Shown: in pieces, positions 1 to 11,812 of the stretch | Numbering within the stretch: the stretch's first letter is position 1 | How the letters are laid out: the number at the start of each line of letters is the position of its first letter | NCBI GenBank assembly: GCA_963556695.1 | Contig: CAUWAG010000003.1 | Coordinates: forward strand, 6,386,001-6,450,000 | Source of the DNA: Anthostomella pinea | Lineage: Eukaryota > Ascomycota > Sordariomycetes > Xylariales > Xylariaceae | DNA: 64,000 nucleotides | Direction of reading: 5' to 3' | Notes under the pieces: generated by a model | What the model saw: the letters and a program-made list of their open reading frames with translations, nothing else | The model's database searches: none | What the model was told of the DNA's origin: nothing | Position numbers and translations under genes: made by a program

Positions 1-2
1 TT

Positions 3-1625
3 GACGACATCAGCAGCAGCCCGTCACAGGTCTCTGAGGCTGACTTCACCGTTATTTCCCCTCTGAAAGGAAAATCCTGAAATATCAATAACAATAGCAC
101 CACTGGAATGAAATGACCTCAATTGAACAAAATCTCAACAGACTAAGCCATTACACGCGATATAAAGAATAAAACCTCCTCCTCAGAGTGCCAGGACCAA
201 GTTGTCAGAATACTGGCTAAAGACAAGCACTTTTATGAAGCCAGGATGACAATGTTTCAAGAGTGTGCTGCAGCGGTTGATAAGACACTTGAGAAAGCTG
301 GAACCAAACTATACTCTCATGCCAAGGAGTTCAGCGCTTTCTCTCTAAATGTCTGAGCGAGTGGCTGGAAACCCGAGATCCGCCCAAAAGGAAGACCATC
401 CCTGGGGGGATAGGGATGGTGAAGCCCACCATGACCTTCGCCCAAGCTGTCTCCTCTAGCTGTTGAATAGGAGACGGAAATAGACACCGGAAGATCTCCA
501 GTGGGGCAGAGACGCACAGGGCATCTGACCCACCAAGACAGATGATCAATCTCTGTACGCTGAAGAAGCAGAGAAGGACAAGCACAACAACAGAACACAC
601 TTGATAACCTGAATAATCTGAACTCGCTTGCATCTGACACTAGCCAACGACAGCATCCACGGACAGTCAACACTACCATAAAGAAAACACAGCCTGGCGA
701 CCTCATCACTGCCAACCAACTGAAAAAGAAACAGGATGATCTCTGGGTCTTTGTCCGCATGGATAATAGCCACCTTGAGCCTTATGGAATCAAGTCTACA
801 CTAAACAGAAGACTTAAGCTCCACCCTTAGGAGCTTAGAGAAGTGACACGGTGTCCTTCTGGATTTACCTTACACCCAAGGGACAAGCCAACTCAGGCTA
901 AGCTTCTGGCTTTCTAAGAAGAAATTGCCGACATTCTCAAGGCACAAAATATTGAGACCCACACAGTCTGGCATCATTACAAGGTCGATGGATGCCCAAG
1001 AAAGGTCATCAATGCAGAAAGGTTCACAATCGATATTACCGACACTGTTGTTGCCGATAAAGTTGAAGCCCAAACAGGCAACAGACCTCTGAGGTGCATA
1101 CTCTCAAAGAACACGACTGATTCTGATCCAGAAACCACGTGGATAATCTCTCTGCCCAGTGCAGCAAGGAAACCATTCACGCTTTTTGCCCACTCAATGA
1201 CCTCAAAGCATATTCAACACACCCCCAAGGTTCACCAGTGTGCAAGCTGCTTCAGATACCATAGTAGGAATTACCGATGCGAAAAGCAAGTATGTGCACA
1301 CTGCGCCAACACAGTACACCAGGGAGAGTGCGAAAAACCAATCCCAAAGTGTGTCAACTGTAAAGGACCTCATGCTGCCAATTTCAATAAATGCCCTGCC
1401 CGCCCCAAGGTTGTGAAAGGTACCATCCATAAGCACACATGGGAGCAAATCCAGGAAATAAGGCTAGCCGGGGAAAGAGCCAGATCCAAGGCCTTCAATG
1501 AAACAGGCAGAAACCAAGCTGGGTCAACACCCAGCAACAATAACGAAGACATCATAATGCAAATCGACACAACAGATACAACTCATCCTAGAGATGCCGA
1601 TACTATTGTTGTCAATCAATGTTAG
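3..1625 (+). pseudogene. LINE ORF1 (gag-like, zinc-knuckle protein), relic
   Basis: Read in the frame starting at base 3, the sequence looks coding from the window edge to the TAG at 1623. It is interrupted by stops, including TGA at 78, TAA at 168, TGA at 354, TAG at 828 and TAA at 915. The last 142 codons (from 1197) are open and hold three cysteine/histidine knuckles (CASCFRYH..., CAHCANTVH..., CVNCKGPH...), the nucleic-acid-binding part of LINE ORF1 proteins. The stop overlaps the ORF2 ATG by seven bases (1619-1625), a usual arrangement in this class. The stretch about 355-660 is poorly preserved and I could not read it confidently. Confidence 0.8.
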
Positions 1626-4600
1626 GTACATCAAACAAAACATATCGACACGGGCATCTAGTCATCCATTCTATGAATACAACAGGAGGACAAAAGAGTG
1701 CAGGCCCTACAGAGTTAGCCAACAACCTGGCTGACTACAAAGGAGAACAAGCACACATCATTCTGATACAAGAGCCCTGGGTTGGCATACCACAAGGCAG
1801 GAGAATGGGAGTAAAGACACACCCCAATTACGATATATACTCCCCAGTGGATTCCTGGGACAGCGACAGTACACGGCCCAGATCTCTTATCTATGTGAGA
1901 AAACACCTTTAAGCGGATCAACTTCGGTTCTATGCTACACGAGACATCACCTGGGTCAAGGTACAAGGTATTACATTTGCCAGTGTCTACCGGCCATGTA
2001 ACAACCCACAGGAAATGGATGATATTCTGGAAGTATGGACTCCACCTTTTGGCTGCGTTATAACTGGAGATTTTAATGCTGGCAACACATCCTTAGACTC
2101 GAACAATCCAGGATATCATGGTGGTGTCATACTTGCACAGACTATGGCAGACCACGGACTGGATCTGATTTCTGAACCAGATGTCCCAACACATGATGAC
2201 AGAAATGTACTAGATCTGGTGTTCTCAGATGTCCCCATGGCTGAAGCCTCAGTCAATGATACACTTCAATGCACCTCAGATCATAAGACATTACGAATAG
2301 TCATTCCAATTCAGGGAGATCTAGACCGAGTCCCCAAGGCCAATTATTGGATAGTACCGGACGATAAACTACAAGAGCTGACAGATAATGTACAAACCAG
2401 GATTCATGAACTCCCCCGGCTGGGTGTATCCCCTGGCCAGGTAGATGCCTTTACACAAAGCTTGATCAACATGATCTAAGGCTGTATCAGGACAGTGGGC
2501 AAGAAGCTCCGTCAATTTAGGCCCACTGCTTGGTGGAATGATGACTGCAAAGCAGCTGTTCAGACATACAGGGCCCTTTCTAAACAGACCACAAGCCAAG
2601 AAGGGCGAAATTCAGCCCGACGGGAATTTTGCTGTGTGGTCCGAAAAGCTAAGAGAGAGTACTGGCAGACTCTAATTGATTCAGCAACTGAACCAAAAGA
2701 CCTGTACAGAATTGTTTCCTGGCACAAGCTGTCAGCAGGATTGCGTTCCCCCCCAATCATCATAGAGGACCAAATCTTTGAGTCACAAGAGAGCAAGGCA
2801 AATGCACTATGCTTAGCCACGTTTGAACGAAGTACCCCAGACAACGATATCATCGACCCCTGGTCTGCTCAGATCACACAAGCCAAGCCACACATCCCCC
2901 TTGAATACCATGTCGGACTAGAAGAGGCTGAAGGGTGCACTATAGGGACCAAGAGCAACTCCCTAGAAGTAGACACCCTCACAGTACGGATTCTGAAAGC
3001 TTGCTGGCCAGTCATTGGGGAGCATATCAGAGCCCTTTTCCAGACCTGTCTACAGATTGGACACCACCCTAAACCATTCAAAGTAGCTGAGGTGGTAATG
3101 ATCCCAAAGCCAGGCAAGAAAGACTATTCTAACCCCAGGGCCTACAGACCAATATCGTTATTATCATGTCTTGGCAAAGGCCTAGAACGACTCATTGCAA
3201 AAAGAATTACCTGGTTTATCATCAAACTCGGAATTCTAGCTCCACAACATTTTGGAGCTCTGCCAAAGCGCTCTGCCGCCGACTTGGTAGCTGCACTCAT
3301 ACACGATATTGAGCAGGCCCTTGACCAAGGCCTTGTTGCAACGGTAGTCACAGCAGATGTGACAGGGGCCTTTGACGCTGCTCTAATGGGACGGCTGGTG
3401 GTTCGCATGAAAGAACAGGGCTGGCCAGACTTTCTCATAAGATGGGTCCAGTCATTCATGTCTGAACGGTCCGCAAGAGTTCGGTTTAAAGGTATTGTGA
3501 CCGGCATAAAAGCTCTCACTTGTGGGCTACCACAAGGCTCACCAGCTTCTCCAATCCTTTATATGCTGTATACAGAGCCAATCTGTGCCCGACTCGGTAT
3601 GAAAAGGAGACGCTTTGGATATGCAGACGACCTAGCGACTCTCTGTATTGGAAAGAACCTTAAGGAAACAGCTACAAAGGCTTCTGAAAACCTTCATTTA
3701 TTCAACCAATAGGGACATAATAATATTATTGAGTTTGACCCCAATAAAACTGAGATCATGCACTTCTCACGGGAAAAGAACTCAGACAATCCTCCGGTCT
3801 GCCACAGGACAATAAACAGAACAGCAAAGAACTCCATGCGATGACTGGGTGTCTTCCTGGATAGAAAACTGAACTTCAAAGATCACGTTTCCTACTGGGC
3901 CAAGAAAGCTAGTAAGGTAACAAACCACCTTTGAGGACTATGTAACACAGTCAAAAGACTTCCAGTAAAGTCAACCAAGAGGGCTGTGAAAACTTGTGTT
4001 ATTCCTATTCTTACACATGGCCTGGAGGCCTGGTACCCAGGAATGAAAAAAATTAAGAGCTTAGGTGGGACATCAGCATGTTGCATTAAAGGGCTTCTTA
4101 GAACGATAGATGCTGTACTACAAACGGCAATCAGAGCTATCTTGCCAGTCTGGAAAACACACCCTGGACATATCCTACACTTTGAATCACAGATTCCTCC
4201 AGCAAGAATTCTTACAGAGTCAATAAGAAGACGTCACGGCCTTCGACTCGGACGAGTAGATCAGAGACACCCTCTTGTTGGCAGGCTCCAAATACAAGCT
4301 TGCAAAGAACCAACAAGGCTACAAAGGAGCTTCCAACTAGTTCCTGACTTCCAGAGACCAATACTCACCAAGCCATTATGGAAGAAGCCCCCAGTCTGTA
4401 AAGACAAAGACAAAAAAACAGAGCTCTTCAAGCAATGGCTACAGGAAAGAAATGCGAACACTGACCTTGTCATCTATTCAGATGGATCACAATTGGACGA
4501 CCAAGGCACAACCCACACTGGATGGGGCTATACCATCAGGAAAGGCGGCACTACACAAGAAGTATACCAGGGAAAGGGCAGACTTCTCCAAGCAGAAATA

Positions 4601-5308
4601 ATAGATGCTGAAGTTCATGATGCTCTCTAAGGTCTTGCAGCAGCCAGGGCAATTGGACACAGAAAACAGCTATATGTCTGCCTGGACAACACGTCAGTGG
4701 TAGATGGGCTCAATAGGACTCCACCCGAGACATCACAGAACATTTTTCTACGATTTCAAGAACTTGCCACAGCACATACTCCTGGAGTGACCATCAAGTG
4801 GATTCCTAGACACAGAGATATTGATGGCAACGAAGCTGCCAACACACTAGCAAAAGAGGGTGCCATGCTAGAAATAAACACAACAAACCTTCCTACAATC
4901 TCTTAGGTCAAGAAAGATCTCAAAAAAAAGGGCAAGAAAGAGTTCAATTAATGGTAAAAAGATCAATCAGAACCTAAATATCAAGAAGTATACTCACATG
5001 CAATAACTAAAAGAGACCTTATATCTTTTAAGAGGAATACTTTATACAGACTTCTAGCAGCCAGATCTGGACATGGCGACTTTGCCAGATACCATGAACG
5101 CTTTGGGCATACAGACTCGAATGATCACTGCAGCTATGGTGAGAAAAAAACACCACAACACATTTTCTTTTGTAAGAGGCTGGGGAAAAACCGGTTACTG
5201 CCTAGGTACTCGCCTAGGACAGCTTGTTTACAATACTTAAGGGAGAGGAGCACAGAATGGGCAAAATTTGTGGAGAAGAGCAAGTTCTTTTCAACAATCT
5301 GCCCCTAA
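1619..5308 (+). pseudogene. LINE ORF2 (endonuclease - reverse transcriptase - RNase H), relic
   Basis: One frame runs from ATG 1619 to TAA 5306-5308 (1,229 codons) without a frameshift. It is broken by nine in-frame stops at 1910, 2477, 3710, 3842, 3932, 4628, 4904, 4949 and 4955. Domains in order are: an AP-type endonuclease (about 1660-2320, with QEPWVG, GDFNA and SDH motifs); a reverse transcriptase (about 3070-3700, with TADVTGAFDA, GLPQGSPASP and FGYADD); an RNase H (about 4470-4880, with YSDGS, the DNTS region and the late RHRDIDGNEAA motif); and a C-terminal Cys/His segment near 5100-5175. Seven of nine stops are TAA or TAG, as expected from CAA/CAG glutamine codons after a C-to-T change. 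The gene cannot make a working protein. Confidence 0.92.
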
Positions 5309-5510
5309 TAGATAGCTTTTCTTGAAGGACCAGATGAATGACCCCAAGGTCATACCGCCGCAACAACGGGGATGTGCCCGTGAGAGGGACTGACTGTACT
5401 TATTATCTTGAGACCTCCACAACCCTGCGATACAGAGGCTCTGGGAGGCGTGGTTTGCACTACTGAGGAGCTACCCCCCACGTTAAATACAAAACAAACA
5501 AACAAACAAT

Positions 5511-6236
5511 AATCTTGTAGGCTTTCACTGGAGCCATATCAGTGGCGTTAAGGTTGGGGTGAGAAGACAAACAGAGTTCAGCTATGAGCCACTAAAAAAA
5601 TCGTTAATTTGCTCAAGGTTACGGTAGAGCCTGAATTGATTCTACAACATCGATACCATCTCTCAGTCTGCTGGGCTGGGAACACAAAATCATAATCTTG
5701 TAGGTCTAGCAAAATGTTTTAGCTTTCCTTTGTGTGGCTAACTAAAAAGCGGAAGATGTGATGAAGGTTCGTGCGTATCTGAAAGATGCCGTCTCTCAAA
5801 TAGGTTCTCATAGTTAAAAAGCAAGCAAAGTGTAAGTAGGGCAACCAAGTCTAATTCAAGGTCTAGTAACTCTCTTAATCACGCTACAGAAGATGCCCTC
5901 ACCGTCAATAAATCTGGTGAAGCCATGTTAGCTGAATCCCCTGGCAACAACACTACTTTATGGGCACCACTATGATGCCCCATGTACTATGCAACTGCAC
6001 ACAGTAATGTAAAATGATAGGGCCTCGACGAAAAGGGATACTAACCTTCCCTGAGTCTTTTTATTGTTCTAGAGGCAAGGAGTGAAGAGACGGTTGAGAT
6101 TTTGGGTGAGAGAGATCACACTACTATTTTTATCCCTGCCATCACCATCATAGTACTGGGTCCTATGCAGCCATTACTCATTGTTGACCATTGAGATTAC
6201 TTTCTAAAAGGTCTACTTAAGTGAATGTGGGGAACG
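5511..6236. other. Intergenic, no gene seen
   Basis: AT-rich sequence between the LINE tail and the solo LTR. The 13-base string ATAATCTTGTAGG occurs just after the LINE tail and again near 5692. The two copies do not bracket the element, so they are not an obvious target duplication. No exon with splice sites or recognisable protein similarity was found on either strand. Confidence 0.6.
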
Positions 6237-6464
6237 TGTTGGATATCGTACCAGGCTGAGGCTTTCGGTGATGAATGCGCTGATAGGTGGCTTCATGGCA
6301 TTCACCTGGCGCCACTATCAGATGATTATCTGGTCACTCTAGCGACATTATCGTACGACTATCTGGTCACCCTGATGGCATACCTGTACATATATATGGG
6401 GACTTCTCCCCCAGAGATCTTCTTCTCTTCCCTCTTCTAATACAGAACGGTTTGAAATCTCACA
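6237..6464 (+). mobile_element. Solo LTR (228 bp) with 5-bp target-site duplication
   Basis: The element begins TGTTGGATATCG and ends TTTGAAATCTCACA, so it has the TG...CA termini of an LTR. It is bracketed by a perfect direct repeat GAACG (6232-6236 and 6465-6469), the 5-bp duplication expected from retrovirus-type integrases. It contains a TATA-like stretch near 6391 and a pyrimidine-rich 3' portion. No internal retrotransposon coding sequence is adjacent, so it is a solo LTR left by recombination. It lies 88 bp beyond the stop codon of the NLR-like gene. Its ends match those of the LTR at 52352-52549. Strand is set by the TG...CA orientation and the TATA position. Confidence 0.85.
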
Positions 6465-6552
6465 GAACGTGAGGGGCGTACATGAACGATGCGAGGCAAT
6501 AAGGTAAAATGGCTTGGTAGATGCTGTCCTTGTATTTTATTGATCGGCTGTT

Positions 6553-9500
6553 TCAATTCCACACTCGAATTAGAGGCCGGCCTTGTCCTTTCCAATACTC
6601 CTCTGCGAGCTTTATTTCGGACACCTCCTGGATTCTTTTCGTGCCTTTGTAATATACCAGTTTCACTCGTCCCAGATGTTCCGGTGGCTCATCTCCAACG
6701 CCACGTCTTCCAATTCTGTTTTCAGTTTCTTGTCCCATTTCCCTTCCCCCATTCGTCATCAGTAACTTCTGTATTTCTGGCAGTTGCGAGTCGAACTCTT
6801 GTCGGCCGTGTCGGCCAAATAGATAATCCCGAAGTATGGAGTACGACATCCTTTTTGGACGTCCCTCGACCTCGTTAATCATGTGTGTGGAAGATTGACC
6901 TCGTATGCTGCTCTCGCCCCGGACAGTATCGGTATCGTTCTCCGCAGATTGGATGGCGTCTTCGGTCTGTCGCTGTAATCGAAACTGTTCTAGGTCGTTG
7001 CAAAGGAGATTGCACATGCGCAATGGGCTTAGTTGACCATCCCATTTGCGGTGTTCTTTGTAGTGCGGCTCGGGGTACATGTATACCGCATCGAAAGCAT
7101 TGGGATCCCCCATTGCATTTGGATCAGCACCTGCTTCCAACAACAGTTGAACAGCCACAGTGTCCCTAGATAGGACCGCAACCTGAAGCGGAGTAAGTAA
7201 GAATCCGCCCGGATCAGGGCTCGCCCCTAGAGACAACAACTTCTTGAGTCTGCATTCTGGACGGCATTTATCTCTTGAATGGTCCCACTCATGCCATACG
7301 ATGTAGAAGCGCAAAGTTTCTCGCTGATCAAGTAGCCGGCATAATATGTCGAACTGGACCATCATCAGACCCCGAAGTCCCAACGACATCATTGGCGATG
7401 TCACGTCCGCAAGGCAACACAGTATCGTATCCTCCTTGACCTTCATTTGAGCCCTGGAGTGTTCATTCTTGGGTATACTCGATTTTGCAAGCAGCTCGGA
7501 AGCCTGTACTCTCTCTTCGAACAAGTGGGCCCCCTTCATCTCGATGAATCGCTCTGCCGTAGGATATAGCTTGTGCTGCAGAAGATTTCCAAGGATGACT
7601 GCATCAACAGTCTGTCGGCTGTGCCCATAATCCGATGCAGGAAGGTCGAAGATAGGGTGTATATGGTGGGAAAACAATCTCAATCGGCTATAGAAAACGG
7701 ATTGATAGTGTGGCAGTAAGGGATTGAATAGATCGAGCAGAATCCCCCCAGACTCCGAATTATCAGGAACCAGAAGACCTAGTCTGCTTAGCGGGTGCGA
7801 CAGAGATACAAAAAAATTAAGACAGAACCATGAGAAACTGTGTTCATCGATGATCGCTGCATTGGGCGGGCGTAGCTGTAGCAGTCGGCGAAACACATCT
7901 GTCGTCAAACTCTCAAGCACATTCGGCTGGATGCAGAACTCTGCATACTTGGTATGAAGAGTCTGCTGAGACTCTAGATACTCCCGGATGGTGAAATGAG
8001 CCAGCTCTACCTCATGAGTTTCAGCATCCAAGCGGATTAAACACCCACATATTTCCTGGATGTCTTCTTCGTCGTAAAAGGACCCCTGACCTAGACTTTG
8101 GAGAGCTGCTTCGAGAAGAGTTCTGATCGTAATGCGTTCCGGCGGCAGCATGTGTTCATCATAGTACTGTTTGATCGAATGTGGGTAGAGAGTCCAACGC
8201 AAGAGAGCTTGCAAAAACTCCTTGTCTTCGTCGGGAATGAGGTCAAATATTCTTTCGTAGGTCTTGTGCAGGTCGGGGGGTAATTCTTTGAGCGCGTTTT
8301 TCACTTGCTCTGCCGTGTGGTATCGCCGTAGAAGATCAAGTTGACATTTCACCCACTGGAACCTAACCACAAATCATCAGTATCAAAGAACTTGTTTTGG
8401 GATCCGTTAAGTGAGCATCTACATGCCGCGAGCACCGTCCACTAACGTAGTCTCAACCTCGTTAACGAGATCTTCGGGCCACTTCTTGAACACTCTGTTG
8501 GGACTTCGCCGTATCGTCTGGTCTACGAATCTCTCGGTGTCCTTTTTGATGTTCTCGTTATTCATCGGAAGGGATGTGGCATAACCACGCATCGAATCTT
8601 CGAATTCGGGGTATTCTCGAGATGTGCCCAGTATCCGCAGGCCTTTGAACCTGGACTCAGTAGCCAAGCAACGAAGTGCTTCTAGGAGGTCTGTCCAAGG
8701 CTTCTGGCTTTCGTCCAGGGCCTCGACAATGATATAAACACTGTCCCATTTGCCTAGCAACTGCTCTATTGCATGTAATAAGTCCTCCGTGGTAGGTTGT
8801 AGTCGATGCTTATTGAGTTGAAGGATTTTTGGGGGAATATAGCCCGACAGCCGGCACAGCTGAGTGACGACCCATCGGAGGAAAGGAGAAGTTTCGTCCT
8901 GTTGGTGGATATGGTAGCAGAAATAATATGTGCTGACATCGTTGCTGGACGATTCCTGTACTATTTTCTCAATCACGTTGATCAAGTACGCCGCCATGAT
9001 GGTCTTGCCCGCACCCGGAATACCATGTATTCGGAGCAGCGTTGGGCTTCCGGAGGCTGGATTCGACCAGTCTTTCCATGCATCCATATTCAGAACCCAA
9101 GAATTGGTGTCAGACTGATGTAGCTTTAGCATTTCATTGTACCTCGACGATGGATTTGTGGTTATGAGCCAGTCGCAGAAACTGCTGAATTGTATTTCTA
9201 CCCACTTGTCAGTAACACTGTATCAAGAGCCGAAGTTCCACTTCACTTGCATATAACACGGGGGCTCTGCCCTTCTAGCTGAATAATGAAATAAATCACT
9301 TACCAGTGACACCAGAGCTCATCTGTTCGAGTTGTGGTGCGAATCCCACGTCAATCTGGTGGTGCAGCTTCGCGTACTGCTCATGCAAGCCCTGGAAACT
9401 TTGGCGCTGGTACAGAGCCTCGCACTGCACTGCTTCTCTTTCAACATCCCTTTCAAATAATTCGAGACTCTGCAGCTGACTGGACAGCTCGAAAGGATGG

Positions 9501-10403
9501 AAAACCGCGTGCATTGTTCTTGTTGTGGTGTTCAGCCTCTGCAGTCTAGTCACCAAGCTCAGCACTTCCAGGATACGCTTATATAATAGCACGAGGGATT
9601 TTTCGAATTGACTCTCGGCCTGTCCGTGGAGGAGTGGCTGGATATACAACATCTCGTAGACTCGGCCGCGGGCTATCATCCGAGTGATGGCCTCAAGGCA
9701 AATAAACATCAAGCCTGTCTGATGAGTGCTGGCCGAGGCAGCCTGGTCATTGTTAGTATCCCCATTCGGTGGGAAACGGCCAGACGACTCACCATGATAA
9801 GGAACCATGCGCCTGCCCAGGGTAACGCTGCGTGTACGGGATCAAAGCTGACGGCCACGTCCATGCATTCCTTGAACTTGTCAAGCCATTCCACCATCCT
9901 GGCGGTCACGTCGCGGACGCTAACGGTTTGACCACGAAATTCAACTCGCCATCCTGTTCTTTGAGCTGCCCTGTGCATCTGCTTGGTCGTACCGAGAACC
10001 TGCTGTAGTTCCTCCACAGTACATACTGTGGTTGACACTTCGTTGCCCCCTTCGCTCAGTCCCAATGCCGAGGCCAATGATTCTCGCTCGGAGTCTCTCA
10101 ACTGCTTCCAGGCTTCCTTCCACAGACTGGGTGAAGCCCTCCAATCGAGTCTGCCTGCCGCATCGCACCCTGACTACCACCTGATGATGACCCTGTCTGA
10201 GACGTGTCTTGCTTTTCTATAGCTGGGTCGCGCCGACCCTCGGTTTGTCGGTCGGAGGCGAGATCGAATTTACCAACAACAACGGTGGTGGATATGGCGG
10301 AGCCTTCGGGGTGTGGTACGTCGGTCGGTATCGTGTTCGTTCGATGTTTCTGCCGCGACCCGATCCTGAAGCCTCTCTTCAGCCTCTCCCCCAGCCCCTT
10401 CAT
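6553..10403 (-). CDS. NLR-like STAND protein: NACHT NTPase with ankyrin segment
   Basis: Five-exon model: 10403-10274, 10169-9793, 9742-9304, 9197-8423, 8362-6553 (1,176 aa); all phases agree. Residues about 50-310 resemble the N-terminal domain found before fungal NACHT NTPases (WKEAWKQL, AALPWAGAW). The P-loop GIPGAGKT is at about 374-381 and a Walker B-like segment (IIVEALDES) at about 470-478, followed by the VDGARGMFQWVKCQLDLLRR region typical of fungal NACHT proteins. One clear ankyrin unit (TPLQVAVLSRDTVAVQLLLEAGADPN) sits near 945-990; the C-terminus beyond it is unrecognised. Fungal NLR-like proteins are linked to non-self recognition and regulated cell death; a role here is inference. 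The first intron (10273-10170) is the least certain: it has no clear branch site, but without it the frame breaks. Transposon remains flank the gene on both sides. Confidence 0.85.
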
Positions 10404-10774
10404 GAGCTTGTCTGCTGCCGTTGTGAGCCATCCACCAGCTGTTGAGTACGTACGCTAATGATTGGAAAAAGGAAGATCTCGCAAGAGGATTCGAAGTGCG
10501 GAGAAGGTCTCGCTTCATGATGTTACCCTGCTGCACAACATGCAGGCTGCCGAGATGTCGATGTGATGTACGGACCAATGAGAGCTGAGAGCCCCTTGCC
10601 AGTAACGCCAGCTCAGTCGCGAACGATGTCGGCTGCCAATGCATACGGGCACACCACATCAAACACCGTCCGCCCTGTGTTTGAAGAGTCTTCCTATTTG
10701 CACCTTACCGAGATCCCTTTTCTGCACCTTACCTTAGTTATTCACCTGACAAACACCTGGCAGCGGGCTAACTA

Positions 10775-10991
10775 CACTCAGCCCTCATAAATCTCCGCGG
10801 GTGCCATGCTGGGAGGATTTCAGATCACACGTGAGGATTCGGAGATATTAGAATAAGCAGACAGGAATAAGCAGCTATGGTCTAATACGTCACTCTCAAT
10901 GATTATTCCATAGTGCTTATTCTGATTCGATAAATTTACCGTTATTTGCTGGACGGGTGGCGTACGGAGGGAAACTTATGAGGGCTCAGTG
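10775..10991. mobile_element. MITE-like element, 217 bp, TA target duplication
   Basis: The left end CACTCAGCCCTCATAA... and the reverse complement of the right end CACTGAGCCCTCATAA... match at 21 of 24 positions counting the flanking TA. TA dinucleotides at 10773-10774 and 10992-10993 flank the element, as for Tc1/mariner superfamily insertions. The interior has a second imperfect inverted pair around GGAATAAGCA...TGCTTATTCT (about 10866-10922), so the transcript could fold into a long hairpin. There is no coding capacity, so it would need a transposase supplied elsewhere. The TIR does not match the pogo-type element at 31743-33684. Confidence 0.72.
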
Positions 10992-11071
10992 TACCGACAG
11001 GTCCAGCCCAGCTAGCTGCCAGCCTACAGGGACATGATAATCTGAAATTGTATGGTTTCTACACACAAACC

Positions 11072-11317
11072 CCGATCATGATGGCCATCTAGTTCGGCTA
11101 GGTACCGTAATCCAGCTGTGACGGACATAATGATCCGGATTGATTTGGCACCAACATACGAACACCGATCGTGGTGGCCATCTGCCCTGGGACGCGGCCT
11201 AATTAAACGCGACCAGCAGTCATCATCTGGTTAAAGAGATCACCGCATCTAGCTGTAAGGTCCATGGTGATCTTTATATGGCATCTCTATATGGAACCCG
11301 ATCGTGGTAGCCATCTA
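11072..11317 (+). repeat. Three dispersed copies of a 20-bp motif
   Basis: Copies at 11072-11091, 11165-11184 and 11298-11317 follow CCGATCRTGRTRGCCATCTR. The copies differ only by A/G at four places. Spacing is 93 and 133 bp, so this is not a tidy tandem array. The function is unknown; they may be remains of a decayed duplicated element or protein-binding sites. Confidence 0.6.
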
Positions 11318-11812
11318 GCCTGGCAGATGGGCTGTATCTGGCCAGCAGAGAAATGGTTGGGCCGACTTACTGAGCCATTTCCGACAGCGCCCTCCAAAAT
11401 TCAGCATATTGTCAACCATTAGAAATCATTGAAAAGCTATGTTAAGACACAAAAATGGGCCAAGAGTCTTCCCTAAAAGGATGCCGCGAGGCAAGCGAAC
11501 TAGACCTTGTATGTGCCAGACAAAGGGGTTACCACCACGTATTACCCCTGAGCATCTTGTAGGATATAAAGCCGTGATAAACGTAGTGATCGTCATCCAG
11601 ACAGATAGAGAAGCGCAAACAAGATAACGGATGTTCATGAAGCCTGATGCCGATTCGGTTCGCTACACAGAACCCATTTACACCAGATGCTACGGCAGCA
11701 GAACCGCGGCATGCCCCTTTTGTCCAACCGCAGCCCAACCCAACCAACCACACTCCCCAACGTGTCCAAATCAAAAATCCAACATCTACCTACATACAGA
11801 TAAAACATCAGA

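Larger units (their letters stand above)
1..5510 (+). mobile_element. Tad1-like non-LTR retrotransposon (LINE), 5' end outside the window, inactivated
   Basis: Two overlapping reading frames can be followed. The first is gag-like with three CCHC-type zinc knuckles. The second carries an AP-type endonuclease, a reverse transcriptase with a YADD core and an RNase H. This order and the fungal setting match the Tad1 clade. The 3' end at about 5510 is a short (CAAA)n repeat, the kind of tail LINEs carry. The first frame is already open at base 3, so the 5' end lies upstream of the window. Both frames contain several stops but the ORF2 frame has no shift over 3.7 kb, so decay was by point mutation. 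A 3' fragment of the same family lies at 45973-46075. Confidence 0.93.
10404..11812. other. Intergenic region holding a MITE and a three-copy short repeat
   Basis: Upstream region of the NLR-like gene and downstream region of the metal transporter. It contains the TA-flanked inverted-repeat element at 10775-10991 and three dispersed copies of a 20-bp motif (11072, 11165, 11298). The open frames here (for example 10270-10662 minus) show no domain or splice logic. Confidence 0.6.

Noticed and set aside
5509..5703. Repeated ATAATCTTGTAGG as a LINE target-site duplication
   Set aside because: Both copies lie on the 3' side of the element; a duplication would have one copy at the 5' end, which is outside the window.
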